Assembly (NCBI GenBank): GCA_001829125.1
Contig: MIAN01000079.1
Span: 7,595 to 43,216 of the forward strand
Length of the DNA: 35,622 bases
Direction: 5' to 3'
Source of the DNA: Spirochaetes bacterium GWB1_27_13
Lineage (GTDB): Bacteria > Spirochaetota > GWE2-31-10 > MWDO01
Shown here in pieces: positions 1-8,148 of this stretch. The first letter of the stretch is position 1, and each line of letters starts with the position of its first letter. The translations under genes were made by a program, and so were the position numbers. The notes under the pieces are model-generated. The model was not told the origin of the DNA. It did not search any database and was given only the letters and a program-made list of their open reading frames with translations.

Positions 1-367
1 ATGAAATCAGATAAAAAATCATATCCTGTTGAAATGTTGCTCTATAAAAATGTTTATTATGCAACTGATAAAACTGGACGTTTTTATCCAAATTTGGAAA
101 AATATGATGGAAAAGGAGTGACTTTAAATTGGCCTATCGAAAAAGGAAGTTTTTATAATATTATACAATTGAGTAATTTTAAGTTAAATGGGTTTACATA
201 TTCCCCCAGATGATAATGAATATGTCGAAGGTCAGACTATTTCGTATGAATTTTATTTGACTAATAATAACGATGAATTATGGTTAAGAAAAAAAGCCAC
301 AACAGACTCTTTTCAACTCTACAATTATGTAAATCTTGGTGCAGGAGAGACAATAATAATTTATTAA
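1..367 (+). pseudogene. Frameshifted hypothetical gene, cut or starting at window edge
   Basis: The first frame is open from base 1 and encodes 70 residues up to a TGA at 211-213. A second frame, one base along, is then open from about base 185-200 and runs through PPDDNEYVEGQTISYEF to LGAGETIIIY and a TAA at 365-367. Read together, with the switch near the GGGTTTACATATTCCCCC stretch at 190-207, the two parts make a single protein of about 120 residues with continuous composition. I recognise no domain. The second half looks like a small beta-rich module (alternating polar and aromatic residues). The first codon coincides with the window edge, so the true 5' end may lie outside. The homopolymer runs at the switch make a sequencing or assembly error as likely as a true mutation. 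The tail overlaps the end of the convergent minus-strand gene by four bases. Confidence 0.5.
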
Positions 368-1809
368 TAATACTCTAAAACATCTCCCGAAGGATCAAAT
401 GTATTTGCTGATATTCTTTCGCCTTTTTCATTGTATTTATAAGAATGATAATATTGCAACACGTTATTTCCATCATAGTGTAAAATTTTTTGAATAGAAC
501 CATTTGTGTCATATTGAAAAAAATCATAATATTCTAAGTTTCCCTTATCGTCATAGTAAGATTCTTTTGTTTTTAAACCATTTTCATCATATTCATAAAC
601 AAATTTATTTCTATTTTGCAATTTAATTTTTTCATCAACTGATTGTAATGACTTTTGTAAAAAAGAATCAATTTCTATGGTTTTTGTATCAGTTGTCTCA
701 TCTTTTATTTGAAGATTATTAATTTGTTGATTTATTGAATCAGTATCATCTGTTTTTAATTTTTTTTCTATTGAAATTAATTGAGTAAAGTCTTTATCTT
801 CAATAAGTGCATTATTTTTTTTTGCAAGTGACTTAATCTTATCACTATTTTTGTCAAAACTTCCAATAATAAATATTCTTCTATTTGAAAATTTTGAAAA
901 CTCTGATTTACTATTATTTAAAATTATATCTTGATAGATTTTTAAAGCAGCATTTTTATTTCCACTTTCCTCTTCACATCTTGCAATATAAAAATCTATT
1001 TTCTCTTTTTGTTTACTTTTTTTGTCATCTTTTAGTTCTTTTAGTATATTTTTTGCATCATTATAAGCAATTAATTTAAAAAGTTTTTCTGATTTTAGTA
1101 TAGGGTCTTGTTCTACTTTTTTTACTCTTTCTATTTCAAATTTAAAATCTTCAATATACTCTAAAAGAATTGCTGCTGTTATTGCTACATTTTCATTTTC
1201 ATATCCATTTATTACATCTAAGTAATTTTGTTTTGCTTTTTCGTATTCTCCTATGATAGAATAACAGAAACCAAGATGTAAAATAACCAAAACTTTCTTA
1301 TTTCGAGGCATTTTTTCTGTTTTTAGTATTTCTTTATAGAAATATATAGCATTGTTGTAATGTTTGTTTCTTTCCATATAATAAGCAATATCAAGGAAAG
1401 ATTGATTTTCTTTAGTAAATATATTTTCTATAAATTGTTTACCAAGAATAAATCTAATACTATTTATTACAAATAATACAGGATAATTAAGCGTAGAATA
1501 TTTTACTAAACTTATATTTTGTTTTACATCTTCTGTCACAAGATATGAAGTTTTTAATTCGTTTATATCAAAATTATTTTCTGAAATATGATTTTTATAT
1601 AAATCTTTATAAAGCTTATATTTTGAAACAAGCCCCAAATAATCCCTGCTTGATTCTTCTATATTTATATTAAGTAGATAAGATTTTAGTTCAAATATTC
1701 TAATATTTATCATTACATTATTAAATAAAATCATTGAGAATATTACAATAAAAATTATAATGAACAGTATTTTAAATAGATGTTTTTGTACTATTGAATT
1801 TATTTTCAA
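364..1809 (-). CDS. Membrane-anchored TPR-like protein with C-terminal YD-type repeats
   Basis: The 481-residue protein has one N-terminal membrane segment (about residues 12-30) and then a long helical region. Around residues 135-205 this reads as TPR-like helix pairs (for example AIYFYKEILKTEK and EYEKAKQNYLDVINGY), with another near 275-300. The last 80 residues change to short Y-x-Y-[DN]-x-x-G repeats (YEYDENG, FQYDTNG, YKYNEKG), like the YD or toxin_MORN-like repeats of some secreted proteins. Its ATG at 1809 follows the stop of the phosphatase gene after one base, so the two are very likely co-translated. That suggests a scaffold or sensor partner of the phosphatase on the membrane. I do not recognise a named family, and the cellular side of the repeats is not shown by the sequence. 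Confidence 0.75.
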   Translation of the reverse strand: MKINSIVQKHLFKILFIIIFIVIFSMILFNNVMINIRIFELKSYLLNINIEESSRDYLGLVSKYKLYKDLYKNHISENNFDINELKTSYLVTEDVKQNISLVKYSTLNYPVLFVINSIRFILGKQFIENIFTKENQSFLDIAYYMERNKHYNNAIYFYKEILKTEKMPRNKKVLVILHLGFCYSIIGEYEKAKQNYLDVINGYENENVAITAAILLEYIEDFKFEIERVKKVEQDPILKSEKLFKLIAYNDAKNILKELKDDKKSKQKEKIDFYIARCEEESGNKNAALKIYQDIILNNSKSEFSKFSNRRIFIIGSFDKNSDKIKSLAKKNNALIEDKDFTQLISIEKKLKTDDTDSINQQINNLQIKDETTDTKTIEIDSFLQKSLQSVDEKIKLQNRNKFVYEYDENGLKTKESYYDDKGNLEYYDFFQYDTNGSIQKILHYDGNNVLQYYHSYKYNEKGERISANTFDPSGDVLEYY

Positions 1810-1810
1810 T

Positions 1811-3301
1811 CTATTTTACTCCAATTATAAATATCGTTGCATCATCTTGAGGTTTTTTATTATCTGTGCATTGGTTAAAATCATCTAAGATTTTATTTAA
1901 CATAATTGTAGATGAATTATCTCTATTTCTATTAATAATTTCTTTTAGGCTGTTAGACCCTAATAATTTTCCATTTTTATCTTTAGATTCAGAAATTCCA
2001 TCTGTAAATAAAATTATTTTGTCGTCTTTTTCAAGAACATACTCTGAAGAAAAATAAGCCTCTGGAATATCTTTTGTAATACCAAGAACAAATCCATCAG
2101 TTGTTAATTCAATTATCTCATCCGAATTATTTTTTAATAAAAGAGCAGGGCAATGTCCTCCATTTGAATAAATAATATTGTAATTTTCATCAATTATTAA
2201 ACAAAATGCAGTAAAAAAGGCAGTATATTCATTTAATAAATCAAAAACATTGGCGTTAATTGTATTAAACAAATCTTTTGGATCATCAAAATCTTTTATA
2301 TATCTTTTAAACATATTTTTAACAAGCATTGTAATTAAAGCTGCTGGTATCCCATGACCACAAACATCTGCTATCAAAAAACCAAATTTTTTATCTGAAA
2401 TTTGAAAAAAATCATAATAATCGCCACTTACTTGTTCATAAGGTCTATGCGATACAGCTAAATCAAATTTGGAATTTTGTAATTTTGGATATATAATTGA
2501 TTGAACTTCACTTGCGACTTTTAATTCGGTTTGTATAACCATATCTCTCTTTTGTAACTCTAAAATTTGCTGTTGTATTGATAATGCCATTGTGTTAAAA
2601 GCTACAAAAAGTTGACCTATTTCATCAGTCTTTTTAGTGTAAACTCTTGAAGAAAGATTGCCTTTACTTATCTCTAAAGTACTTTTATAAAGAACTTTTA
2701 TTGGATTAATTATAATTTGATTTAATACTAAAGCAAAACCAATATGTATAAGTATTAAAACAGCTATAATTATGCCAATTAGTTTATATAAATTTGATAA
2801 TCTTTCACCAATATCTTTCATTTTATATTTAAATACTAAAATAGAATCAGTGCCATTGCTTAGAGGAATAAAAAAATAAATTACATATTTTTTTTCATCT
2901 ATTTTTGTAAGAAAAGATTTACCAAGAAAATCTTTATTAGTAATTGATTTCATTCCTTCTTTAAGGAAAAAATCTTCCATATTAAAATCTTTATTAGACT
3001 GGTATAATACCTTACTTTTTTCATTAAAAATAATAAATTCTTTTAGAGATTTTTTTAAAGACTCAGTTAATTTATTTATAATTTTTTTTTCAGTATCATA
3101 AATATATTTATTTGTTTCTATTTCTTGAGAAACCAAAGTTAATGAATATGAAATATTTTGAGCAAGCTCTTTTGCTTGATATTTTGTATTTTCAGTAATT
3201 AAATCAATCTGATTTTCAAAAATAACAATAGTGAAAAAAGAAATATTTAAAACGGCTATAAAAACATAGAGAAGTACAACTTTAAAACTAATTTTCTTCA
3301 T
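1811..3301 (-). CDS. Membrane sensor HAMP-SpoIIE serine phosphatase (RsbU-like)
   Basis: This is a PP2C-type (SpoIIE/RsbU) phosphatase of 496 residues. The order is TM1 (about 8-28), an extracytoplasmic sensor region (30-170), TM2 (172-195), HAMP (196-248), a short coiled coil, and the phosphatase domain (about 265-496). Metal and catalytic motifs are intact: SGDYYD (D294), ADVCGHGIPAAL (D312), FTDGISES (D434) and DDATIFI (D486/487). The linker VASEVQSIIYPK is the usual lead-in to this family. Such proteins dephosphorylate an anti-sigma-factor antagonist (STAS) in partner-switching. No STAS or anti-sigma kinase gene is nearby, so the target must be elsewhere. It is first in a two-gene operon with the TPR protein (1-base gap). 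No clear Shine-Dalgarno sequence precedes the ATG. Confidence 0.93.
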   Translation of the reverse strand: MKKISFKVVLLYVFIAVLNISFFTIVIFENQIDLITENTKYQAKELAQNISYSLTLVSQEIETNKYIYDTEKKIINKLTESLKKSLKEFIIFNEKSKVLYQSNKDFNMEDFFLKEGMKSITNKDFLGKSFLTKIDEKKYVIYFFIPLSNGTDSILVFKYKMKDIGERLSNLYKLIGIIIAVLILIHIGFALVLNQIIINPIKVLYKSTLEISKGNLSSRVYTKKTDEIGQLFVAFNTMALSIQQQILELQKRDMVIQTELKVASEVQSIIYPKLQNSKFDLAVSHRPYEQVSGDYYDFFQISDKKFGFLIADVCGHGIPAALITMLVKNMFKRYIKDFDDPKDLFNTINANVFDLLNEYTAFFTAFCLIIDENYNIIYSNGGHCPALLLKNNSDEIIELTTDGFVLGITKDIPEAYFSSEYVLEKDDKIILFTDGISESKDKNGKLLGSNSLKEIINRNRDNSSTIMLNKILDDFNQCTDNKKPQDDATIFIIGVK

Positions 3302-3746
3302 TTATCATATCTTTTACATAATTATTTAAATTTTCCCCAAAATCACATAAAAATTATATTTTAAAATATAAAAAAAGTCAAATAAAGTTATATAAATTTT
3401 TAATATCTGTACCAAAATTAATTTTATTGAATTTTATATCATAGAGCAATTTTTAAATACTAAGTGTGGAAAGTAAAATTATATTTTTTCTTTCTGGTCT
3501 GTCCCTTTGGGACAGTCCCAAATTATTTTTTGAAATATTTTTATTTTTTTTGATTATTATAATATAAATTAATTAAAAATATAACTCAATTTATTAATAA
3601 TAATATAAAATCAAATTAAAAATTCAATTTGAATATAAAATTTTTAATTTTGATAATTTTAATAAATATTAACAACAGATTTATCTCCTGAGATGAAATA
3701 AAAAATAATGAGAATACTAAAAATATAATTTTAATTTATTAAATAA
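3302..3746. other. Gene-free AT-rich spacer of 445 bases
   Basis: This stretch lies between the divergently placed phosphatase start and the end of the REP-transposase-like gene. It contains a REP-like palindrome near 3496-3518 and otherwise long A/T runs. I see no open frame of useful length, no RNA gene and no convincing promoter hexamer pair. Confidence 0.6.
3496..3518. repeat. REP-like palindrome, copy 1
   Basis: The stem CTGTCCC/GGGACAG is perfect (7 bp) around a TTT loop at 3499-3515, and flanking GG/CC extends it with one T-T mismatch. The core GTCCCTTTGGGAC recurs exactly inside the larger palindrome at 4364-4410. The two lie on either side of the REP-associated-transposase-like gene, the arrangement known for REP/RAYT modules. 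Both stand out as GC-rich islands in AT-rich sequence. Confidence 0.7.
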
Positions 3747-4244
3747 CTAATAATTAAACGCCAATTCTAATAAATTTTTTGGTGGTTTTTTGATTAAATC
3801 GAATATTCCTTTAATTATTAACGATATTCCACAATATTCATACTCAGAAGCTTTTTTTGCAAGTTTTTCTTCAACTGGCCTTTGAGATATTAATTTAAAA
3901 GATGCTTCAATTTCTTCTTCTGTTTCTATAATTCGACTCTTAAACCTATCGTACCAAACATGCCCGTTTATCTCGTGTTTATGGTTGTAACGCATCGCAA
4001 AAACGCTTAAAATCCACTGCATTATTTTAGATAAGCTTTCTTTTAGTGGTTTTAGGATAAATTCGATGTGATTTCTAACTATGCAAAAGTTACTTAATTC
4101 AAATTTATATTTGATATTAGCTTCATTTATTACTCTTAAGAACATATCTTTAATATCATCAGGATCAAAGATATTATCAAATTTGTTGATTGTAGCTGTA
4201 ACATGATAGGTAGCACCAGGTTTTAATTCTCTTGGTTGTCGCAT
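3747..4244 (-). CDS. Degenerate REP-associated (Y1/IS200-like) transposase
   Basis: The 165-residue length and layout fit the REP-associated tyrosine transposase family: N-terminal TYHVTATIN, a central NHIEFILKP, then IMQWILSVFAMRYNHKHE and GHVWYDRFKSRII. From memory this last part closely resembles a family frequent in treponemes. Active members have a His-x-His metal pair in NHxHF and a tyrosine in a YIxxNP motif. Here the pair is H59-I-E61, and the YIxxNP site reads LISQRP (L118 in place of the tyrosine), so both catalytic features look lost. The reading frame is intact. The ATG has a good AAGGAAG ribosome site. Palindromes lie on both sides. It is most likely an inactive relic or an exapted DNA-binding protein. 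Confidence 0.8.
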   Translation of the reverse strand: MRQPRELKPGATYHVTATINKFDNIFDPDDIKDMFLRVINEANIKYKFELSNFCIVRNHIEFILKPLKESLSKIMQWILSVFAMRYNHKHEINGHVWYDRFKSRIIETEEEIEASFKLISQRPVEEKLAKKASEYEYCGISLIIKGIFDLIKKPPKNLLELAFNY

Positions 4245-4553
4245 AAAAACTTCCTTTATTTAATTGGTTTCTATATAATTAAAGGTGTTTTTTTGACAGA
4301 TTTGTTACAAATTTTAGGAAAAATTTTGATACTTTTTAAAAAATTGGTTTGTACAAATAATTGGTCTGTCCCTAGCTCCGTCCCTTTGGGACAGAGCTAG
4401 GGACAGACCCAAAATCCATTTTTTACAAATTTCATCTATTTTTTAGTATTTCAAATTTGGATTACTAAACTAAAATTCGTTTAGTCATTTAAAAAATTAT
4501 CTATAAAAAATAATTTAATTTTTGCCTATTTATTTTATTTCTTGCTAAATTTA
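4245..4553. other. Gene-free spacer of 309 bases with a large hairpin
   Basis: This is the region upstream of the transposase-like gene and downstream of the COR-domain gene. It holds the long palindrome at 4364-4410 and the ribosome site of the 4244 gene. The rest is featureless A/T-rich sequence. Confidence 0.6.
4364..4410. repeat. REP-like nested palindrome, copy 2
   Basis: The outer arms GGTCTGTCCCTAGCTC and GAGCTAGGGACAGACC are perfect reverse complements (16 bp). After one C-A mismatch the inner stem GTCCC/GGGAC closes on TTT, giving a 47-base hairpin. The inner part repeats the copy at 3496-3518. The word GTCCCT appears twice on the left arm, as if one palindrome was inserted into or duplicated within another. 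It lies 120 bases upstream of the transposase-like gene. It could also act as a terminator for convergent reads, but no T-run follows. Confidence 0.8.
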
Positions 4554-5849
4554 TCAAATATCAAACTTAGGTTTCAGTTTTTTAATAGTGTTCTTTAATT
4601 TTTGTATATAATCAGGATCATTGCTTTCCATATCTTGTATTAAATTAGTAATTTTTATTTTAAAATTACCAGTATATATTGAACTTTTAATCCCCAATTC
4701 TCTACATAAGTCATCAAAGTCGCTTTCATCACTAAATTTATCAATTAGAAACTCTTTTATTTTAGAAATGCTTGATAAACCTGTATTATTATCAATTCCA
4801 GTTAATAAGTCATTAACATCCACATTTTTTAGTTTAATTTTACTACATTTAATATATTTTTCATTTTCATTCTGATATTGCTTAAGTTCATTGTATTCAA
4901 AAAAAGTTGGATTATTGTTATTTTTACATTCTCCACAATTACAAGGAATCATCTCTTTAACAACCAAATTATTAAAAGTTTTATGGATATACTCAATATC
5001 TTCCCTTATAATTCCAAGAAATGTTTTTTTATCATTGCCTTTTATGTTTATTTTTATCTTACGATTTAATGGCTCTGATATAACTAAGGCTTTTGTATTT
5101 TCCCATTCCATTATTAACCCGTATTTCCAGTAAATATCATCTTTTAACAAATGATTTTTTCGCACAGTAAACCTTGATAGGATACCAGCTGGCATAAATT
5201 CGTAATTATATTCAAAAATAAGGTTATTTTCATAATCCCAGTCAAAATTTGGTTTATGGGGGGAAAGTAACTCTGGTATTATATATGTATTTTTGTCTTG
5301 AATCTGGAAACATAATTCAAATTTTTTCATTAATTCCAAAAAATTCTTGTGTTGAGTCTCTGGATAGTCTTTCCATATAGTTTTTACTTGGTTTATATCA
5401 AATTTACCATTATTACTTTGAATTTCTTTTGTATCCAAAATTTTATAAACAGCATTTGTTGCCCACTCTGGATTTAAAAATACTACTTCTTTTAATATAT
5501 GATTATCCTGAAAATTTAAGAATACTCCCAAATCATGATAATATTCGCTTAAAGACTTTGCTTTTTGTTTATCTTGTTTGTGTTTTTGGCAAATATTTTC
5601 GTATTCTTCATAATTTATATAATCTTTATTTAATTTTTCAAGTTCTTTTCTAATATCAAGCCAAATTTCTGGTAATTTGTCGCCTATATGTGGGAGTTTG
5701 GTAATATTTGATTTAATACTTTCGATTAAGTCAGCAATCCCAGCACCTGTTTTTGCACTTACTTTGTGGAATGCTATTATATTTTTAAATTTTTCTCGTA
5801 AAGATAGTTCATCAATTGACTTAATCCGTTCGTCGATTTTATTTAGCAC
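4554..5849 (-). CDS. Roco protein C-terminal part: ROC remnant, COR, effector-associated domain
   Basis: The 431-residue frame begins inside a Roco GTPase. The first codon used (GTG at 5849) is the valine of the strand leading into NKID (residues 3-6, G4 motif), and SAKTG (31-35) is the G5 motif. The P-loop and switch regions are absent. The COR domain follows (YYHDLGVFLNF, LNPEWATNAVYKIL, FELCFQIQDKNTYIIPELL). Next come a Cys-rich patch (CNCGEC) and a C-terminal helical module (about 360-425; FLIDKFSDESDFDDLCRELG) that fits effector-associated domain 1 (EAD1), used in bacterial conflict proteins to recruit partners. The upstream LRR frame overlaps by 11 bases, and a frame change joins them. 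Together they look like one Roco gene with an internal deletion. Without the P-loop, GTP hydrolysis is not expected. Confidence 0.8.
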   Translation of the reverse strand: MLNKIDERIKSIDELSLREKFKNIIAFHKVSAKTGAGIADLIESIKSNITKLPHIGDKLPEIWLDIRKELEKLNKDYINYEEYENICQKHKQDKQKAKSLSEYYHDLGVFLNFQDNHILKEVVFLNPEWATNAVYKILDTKEIQSNNGKFDINQVKTIWKDYPETQHKNFLELMKKFELCFQIQDKNTYIIPELLSPHKPNFDWDYENNLIFEYNYEFMPAGILSRFTVRKNHLLKDDIYWKYGLIMEWENTKALVISEPLNRKIKINIKGNDKKTFLGIIREDIEYIHKTFNNLVVKEMIPCNCGECKNNNNPTFFEYNELKQYQNENEKYIKCSKIKLKNVDVNDLLTGIDNNTGLSSISKIKEFLIDKFSDESDFDDLCRELGIKSSIYTGNFKIKITNLIQDMESNDPDYIQKLKNTIKKLKPKFDI

Positions 5850-6387
5850 AACAATAATTGGAATCAGTTATCCATTTTGGAAGTATTTTTATTTGATTAT
5901 TCCCTAAATCTAAATCAGTTAAAGATTTTAATTCCTTTAATGCTGAAATGTCATTTATTTGATTAAGACCTAAATATAAAAAAGTTAAAGATTTTAATTC
6001 TTTTAATGCTGATATATTAGTTATTTGATTAGAATATAAATTTAAAGAAATTAAAGATTTTAAATCTTTTAATACTGATATGTCATTTATTTGATTATTT
6101 CTTAAATCTAAATGAGTTAAGGATTTTAAATCTTTTAATACTGATATGTCATTTATTTGATTATCCAATAAACAAAGATATTTTAAATTCTTTAAATTAA
6201 GAATAATATATTTATAATGTTCTTTATTTATATAAGATAATGAAAGCCCTGTAATATTATTACAATTAATTGAATAGTAATTTCCCCAATTTTTTTTAAA
6301 TTTTTTCTCTATTTCATTTTCATTAACTTCAATAAGTTTACTATCAATCCTTCTCTCCAACTCCCTCAATAAATCCATATCAGTCAT
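5839..6387 (-). CDS. Roco protein N-terminal part: leucine-rich repeats, truncated
   Basis: The 182-residue frame starts with the short helical lead MTDMDLLRELERRI. It then has at least five 22-residue leucine-rich repeats of the form LxxLxxLxLxxNQIxDISxL, ending in LPKWITD, which in Roco proteins precedes the ROC GTPase. After WITD the frame reads only SNYCCAK and stops. The next frame over reads PIIVVLNKIDER, the strand and G4 motif from the far side of a ROC domain. The junction therefore marks a deletion of roughly the first two thirds of ROC together with a frame change. Neighbouring repeat units are almost identical at DNA level with a 66-base period (6061-6160), which favours slippage and recombination. 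No strong ribosome site is visible. Confidence 0.8.
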   Translation of the reverse strand: MTDMDLLRELERRIDSKLIEVNENEIEKKFKKNWGNYYSINCNNITGLSLSYINKEHYKYIILNLKNLKYLCLLDNQINDISVLKDLKSLTHLDLRNNQINDISVLKDLKSLISLNLYSNQITNISALKELKSLTFLYLGLNQINDISALKELKSLTDLDLGNNQIKILPKWITDSNYCCAK

Positions 6388-6423
6388 AATATTCTCCTAA
6401 AATAAGTTAGGTTATTCATCTCA

Positions 6424-6500
6424 CAACGGCACAAATAACACAAAAAAATACAGTATTTAAACTTAATTTATGCTATTTGTGTCTCTCTGAGAGATTTTAT
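6424..6500. repeat. Short imperfect inverted repeat between Roco and ALDH genes
   Basis: CACAAATA near 6430 pairs with TATTTGTG near 6474-6481, and a small TCTCT/AGAGA hairpin follows. The phrase resembles the CACAAAGGCACAAAG words at 10722-10738. It could be a weak terminator or a dispersed-repeat relic; support is slight. Confidence 0.3.
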
Positions 6501-6525
6501 CCCAATTTTTAAAAAAATATTCTTC

Positions 6526-8067
6526 CTAATCGCAATTTTTTTCTCCACCGTGCTTTTTAAAAATCAATGGTAATGCTGATAAAATTTTAAGTGGGTTCTT
6601 GCTTCCAAAATATTTTTTTATAAAATTTAGATAATTGTTGTAACCATTGTGTCCATAAGGATACCAAACAAAATCATTCATAAATGTGAGTTTGTCAACC
6701 ATTACGGATTTTACATTACAAAAAGTTTTTAATCCTTCTTCACCTCTATATCTACCAATACCAGAATCTTTGACACCACCAAAAGGGAGTGCAGGAGATG
6801 CTAAAGCCAATATAGAATTATTTGCAACAATAGTACCAGCTTCGATTTTTGAAAAGTATTTTTTTACATCGTTTTTTTCACCATAAATTGATGATGAAAG
6901 TCCATAACGAGAATCATTTGCCAGCATTAAAGACTCTTCGTCGTTTTTAGTTTTAACAATTGCAACAACAGGACCAAAAGTTTCTTCTTTTATAAGAGAC
7001 ATATCGTTTGTACAATCAACTATTAATGTTGGCTCAAAAAAACTTCCAGATACATTACCACCAAGTAAAATTTTTGCACCTTTTTGTGTAGCCTCATCAA
7101 GTTGTTTTTTTACAATGTCGATTTGACTTTTACTTGTCATTGCTCCAATATGACAGTCAATATTACTACCAAGTTTAACTTTTTTTATTGCATTTTTAAT
7201 ATGTTCTATAAATTGAGCATAATTTTTTTCTGTAACATAGACTCTTTCAACAGAAATACAAGTTTGTCCGCTGTTTAATAAAGACCCCCACACAACGCCA
7301 TTAGCGGCTCTTTCGAGATTTGCACTATCTAAAATTATAGCAGGGTCGCTTCCTCCAAGTTCGAGTTCATAGGGGATCAATTTTTCGGCACAGATTTTAG
7401 CAAGTTTTTTACCAATTTCAGTAGACCCAGTAAAAAAAAGTTTTTGGATATTCCCAGAAAGAATATATTCACCAACATAACCTTTTCCCCAGACAACATT
7501 TAGAACTCCATCTGGAAGTCCAGATTTTTTAATAATATCTTCTATAATAAGACCAGTGTTTGGAGTTTGAGAACTATGTTTTACCAAAACAGTATTACCA
7601 GCAATAACCGCAGAGATTGCAGGGACAAAGCTTAAATGAAATGGATAATTCCACGGTGCTACAACCCCAACAACGCCAAGTGGTTCATAAAAAATATAAC
7701 CTTTTTTACCAAAAAGATATAAAGGCATATTTACTTTTTTTGTTTTTAATATTCTTTTAGAATGTTTTATATAGTATTCTAAAACAGAAACAACTGAAAA
7801 AATTTCAGTTGTTAAAGCCTCAAGTTTTGTTTTGCCATTGTCTTCTTGAATTAAAGAAGTATAATGATTGGCATTTTCTATAATTACTTTTAGCATTTTT
7901 TTTATATAAGAAAGTCTTTTTTCTATTGATAAATTCTTCCATCCTTCCTTTGCATTTTCTGCTTTTTTTGCTAAATTTAATACTTCTTCTTTATTCATAT
8001 TTTTGTAGGGTCCTAATTTTTTATCGTCTATCGGAGAGTTAATATAAAATTGGGTTTCATGTTCCAT
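6526..8067 (-). CDS. NAD(P)-dependent aldehyde dehydrogenase
   Basis: This 513-residue cytosolic enzyme of the ALDH superfamily oxidises an aldehyde to its acid. Key motifs are all present: PWNYPF (N140, oxyanion hole), cofactor-contact VLVKHS (K163), FTGSTEIG, ELELGGSDP (E236, general base), SGQTC (C270, nucleophile), EETFGPV (E362) and PFGGVKDSGIGRYRGEEG near the C-terminus. A tail of about 60 residues follows the usual end and has hydrophobic-aromatic stretches (NNYLNFIKKYFG), as in members that act on long-chain or membrane-near aldehydes. The substrate cannot be assigned from sequence. It stands alone, transcribed away from rsmE. The start matches the conserved N-terminus, with a TAAGGAAC ribosome site. 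Confidence 0.93.
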   Translation of the reverse strand: MEHETQFYINSPIDDKKLGPYKNMNKEEVLNLAKKAENAKEGWKNLSIEKRLSYIKKMLKVIIENANHYTSLIQEDNGKTKLEALTTEIFSVVSVLEYYIKHSKRILKTKKVNMPLYLFGKKGYIFYEPLGVVGVVAPWNYPFHLSFVPAISAVIAGNTVLVKHSSQTPNTGLIIEDIIKKSGLPDGVLNVVWGKGYVGEYILSGNIQKLFFTGSTEIGKKLAKICAEKLIPYELELGGSDPAIILDSANLERAANGVVWGSLLNSGQTCISVERVYVTEKNYAQFIEHIKNAIKKVKLGSNIDCHIGAMTSKSQIDIVKKQLDEATQKGAKILLGGNVSGSFFEPTLIVDCTNDMSLIKEETFGPVVAIVKTKNDEESLMLANDSRYGLSSSIYGEKNDVKKYFSKIEAGTIVANNSILALASPALPFGGVKDSGIGRYRGEEGLKTFCNVKSVMVDKLTFMNDFVWYPYGHNGYNNYLNFIKKYFGSKNPLKILSALPLIFKKHGGEKNCD

Positions 8068-8148
8068 AATTTGTTCCTTAATTGTATAGATTATGATGTT
8101 TTTTAAATTTCAATACTTGCTAAAATTGCAAAAAAAATTTATAATACC

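Noticed and set aside
885-1079. Small plus-strand frame of 64 codons
   Set aside because: It lies wholly inside the TPR gene on the other strand, is composed of Phe/Leu/Tyr from A/T-rich antisense sequence and has no ribosome site.
4621-5133. Several plus-strand frames of 60-85 codons
   Set aside because: They are antisense shadows of the COR-domain gene, with low-complexity hydrophobic translation and no start signals.
4554-6387. Simple sequencing frameshift in an otherwise intact Roco gene
   Set aside because: A single-base error cannot explain it, because the P-loop, switch I and switch II regions are wholly absent between WITD and PIIVVLNKID. A deletion of well over 300 bases is needed.
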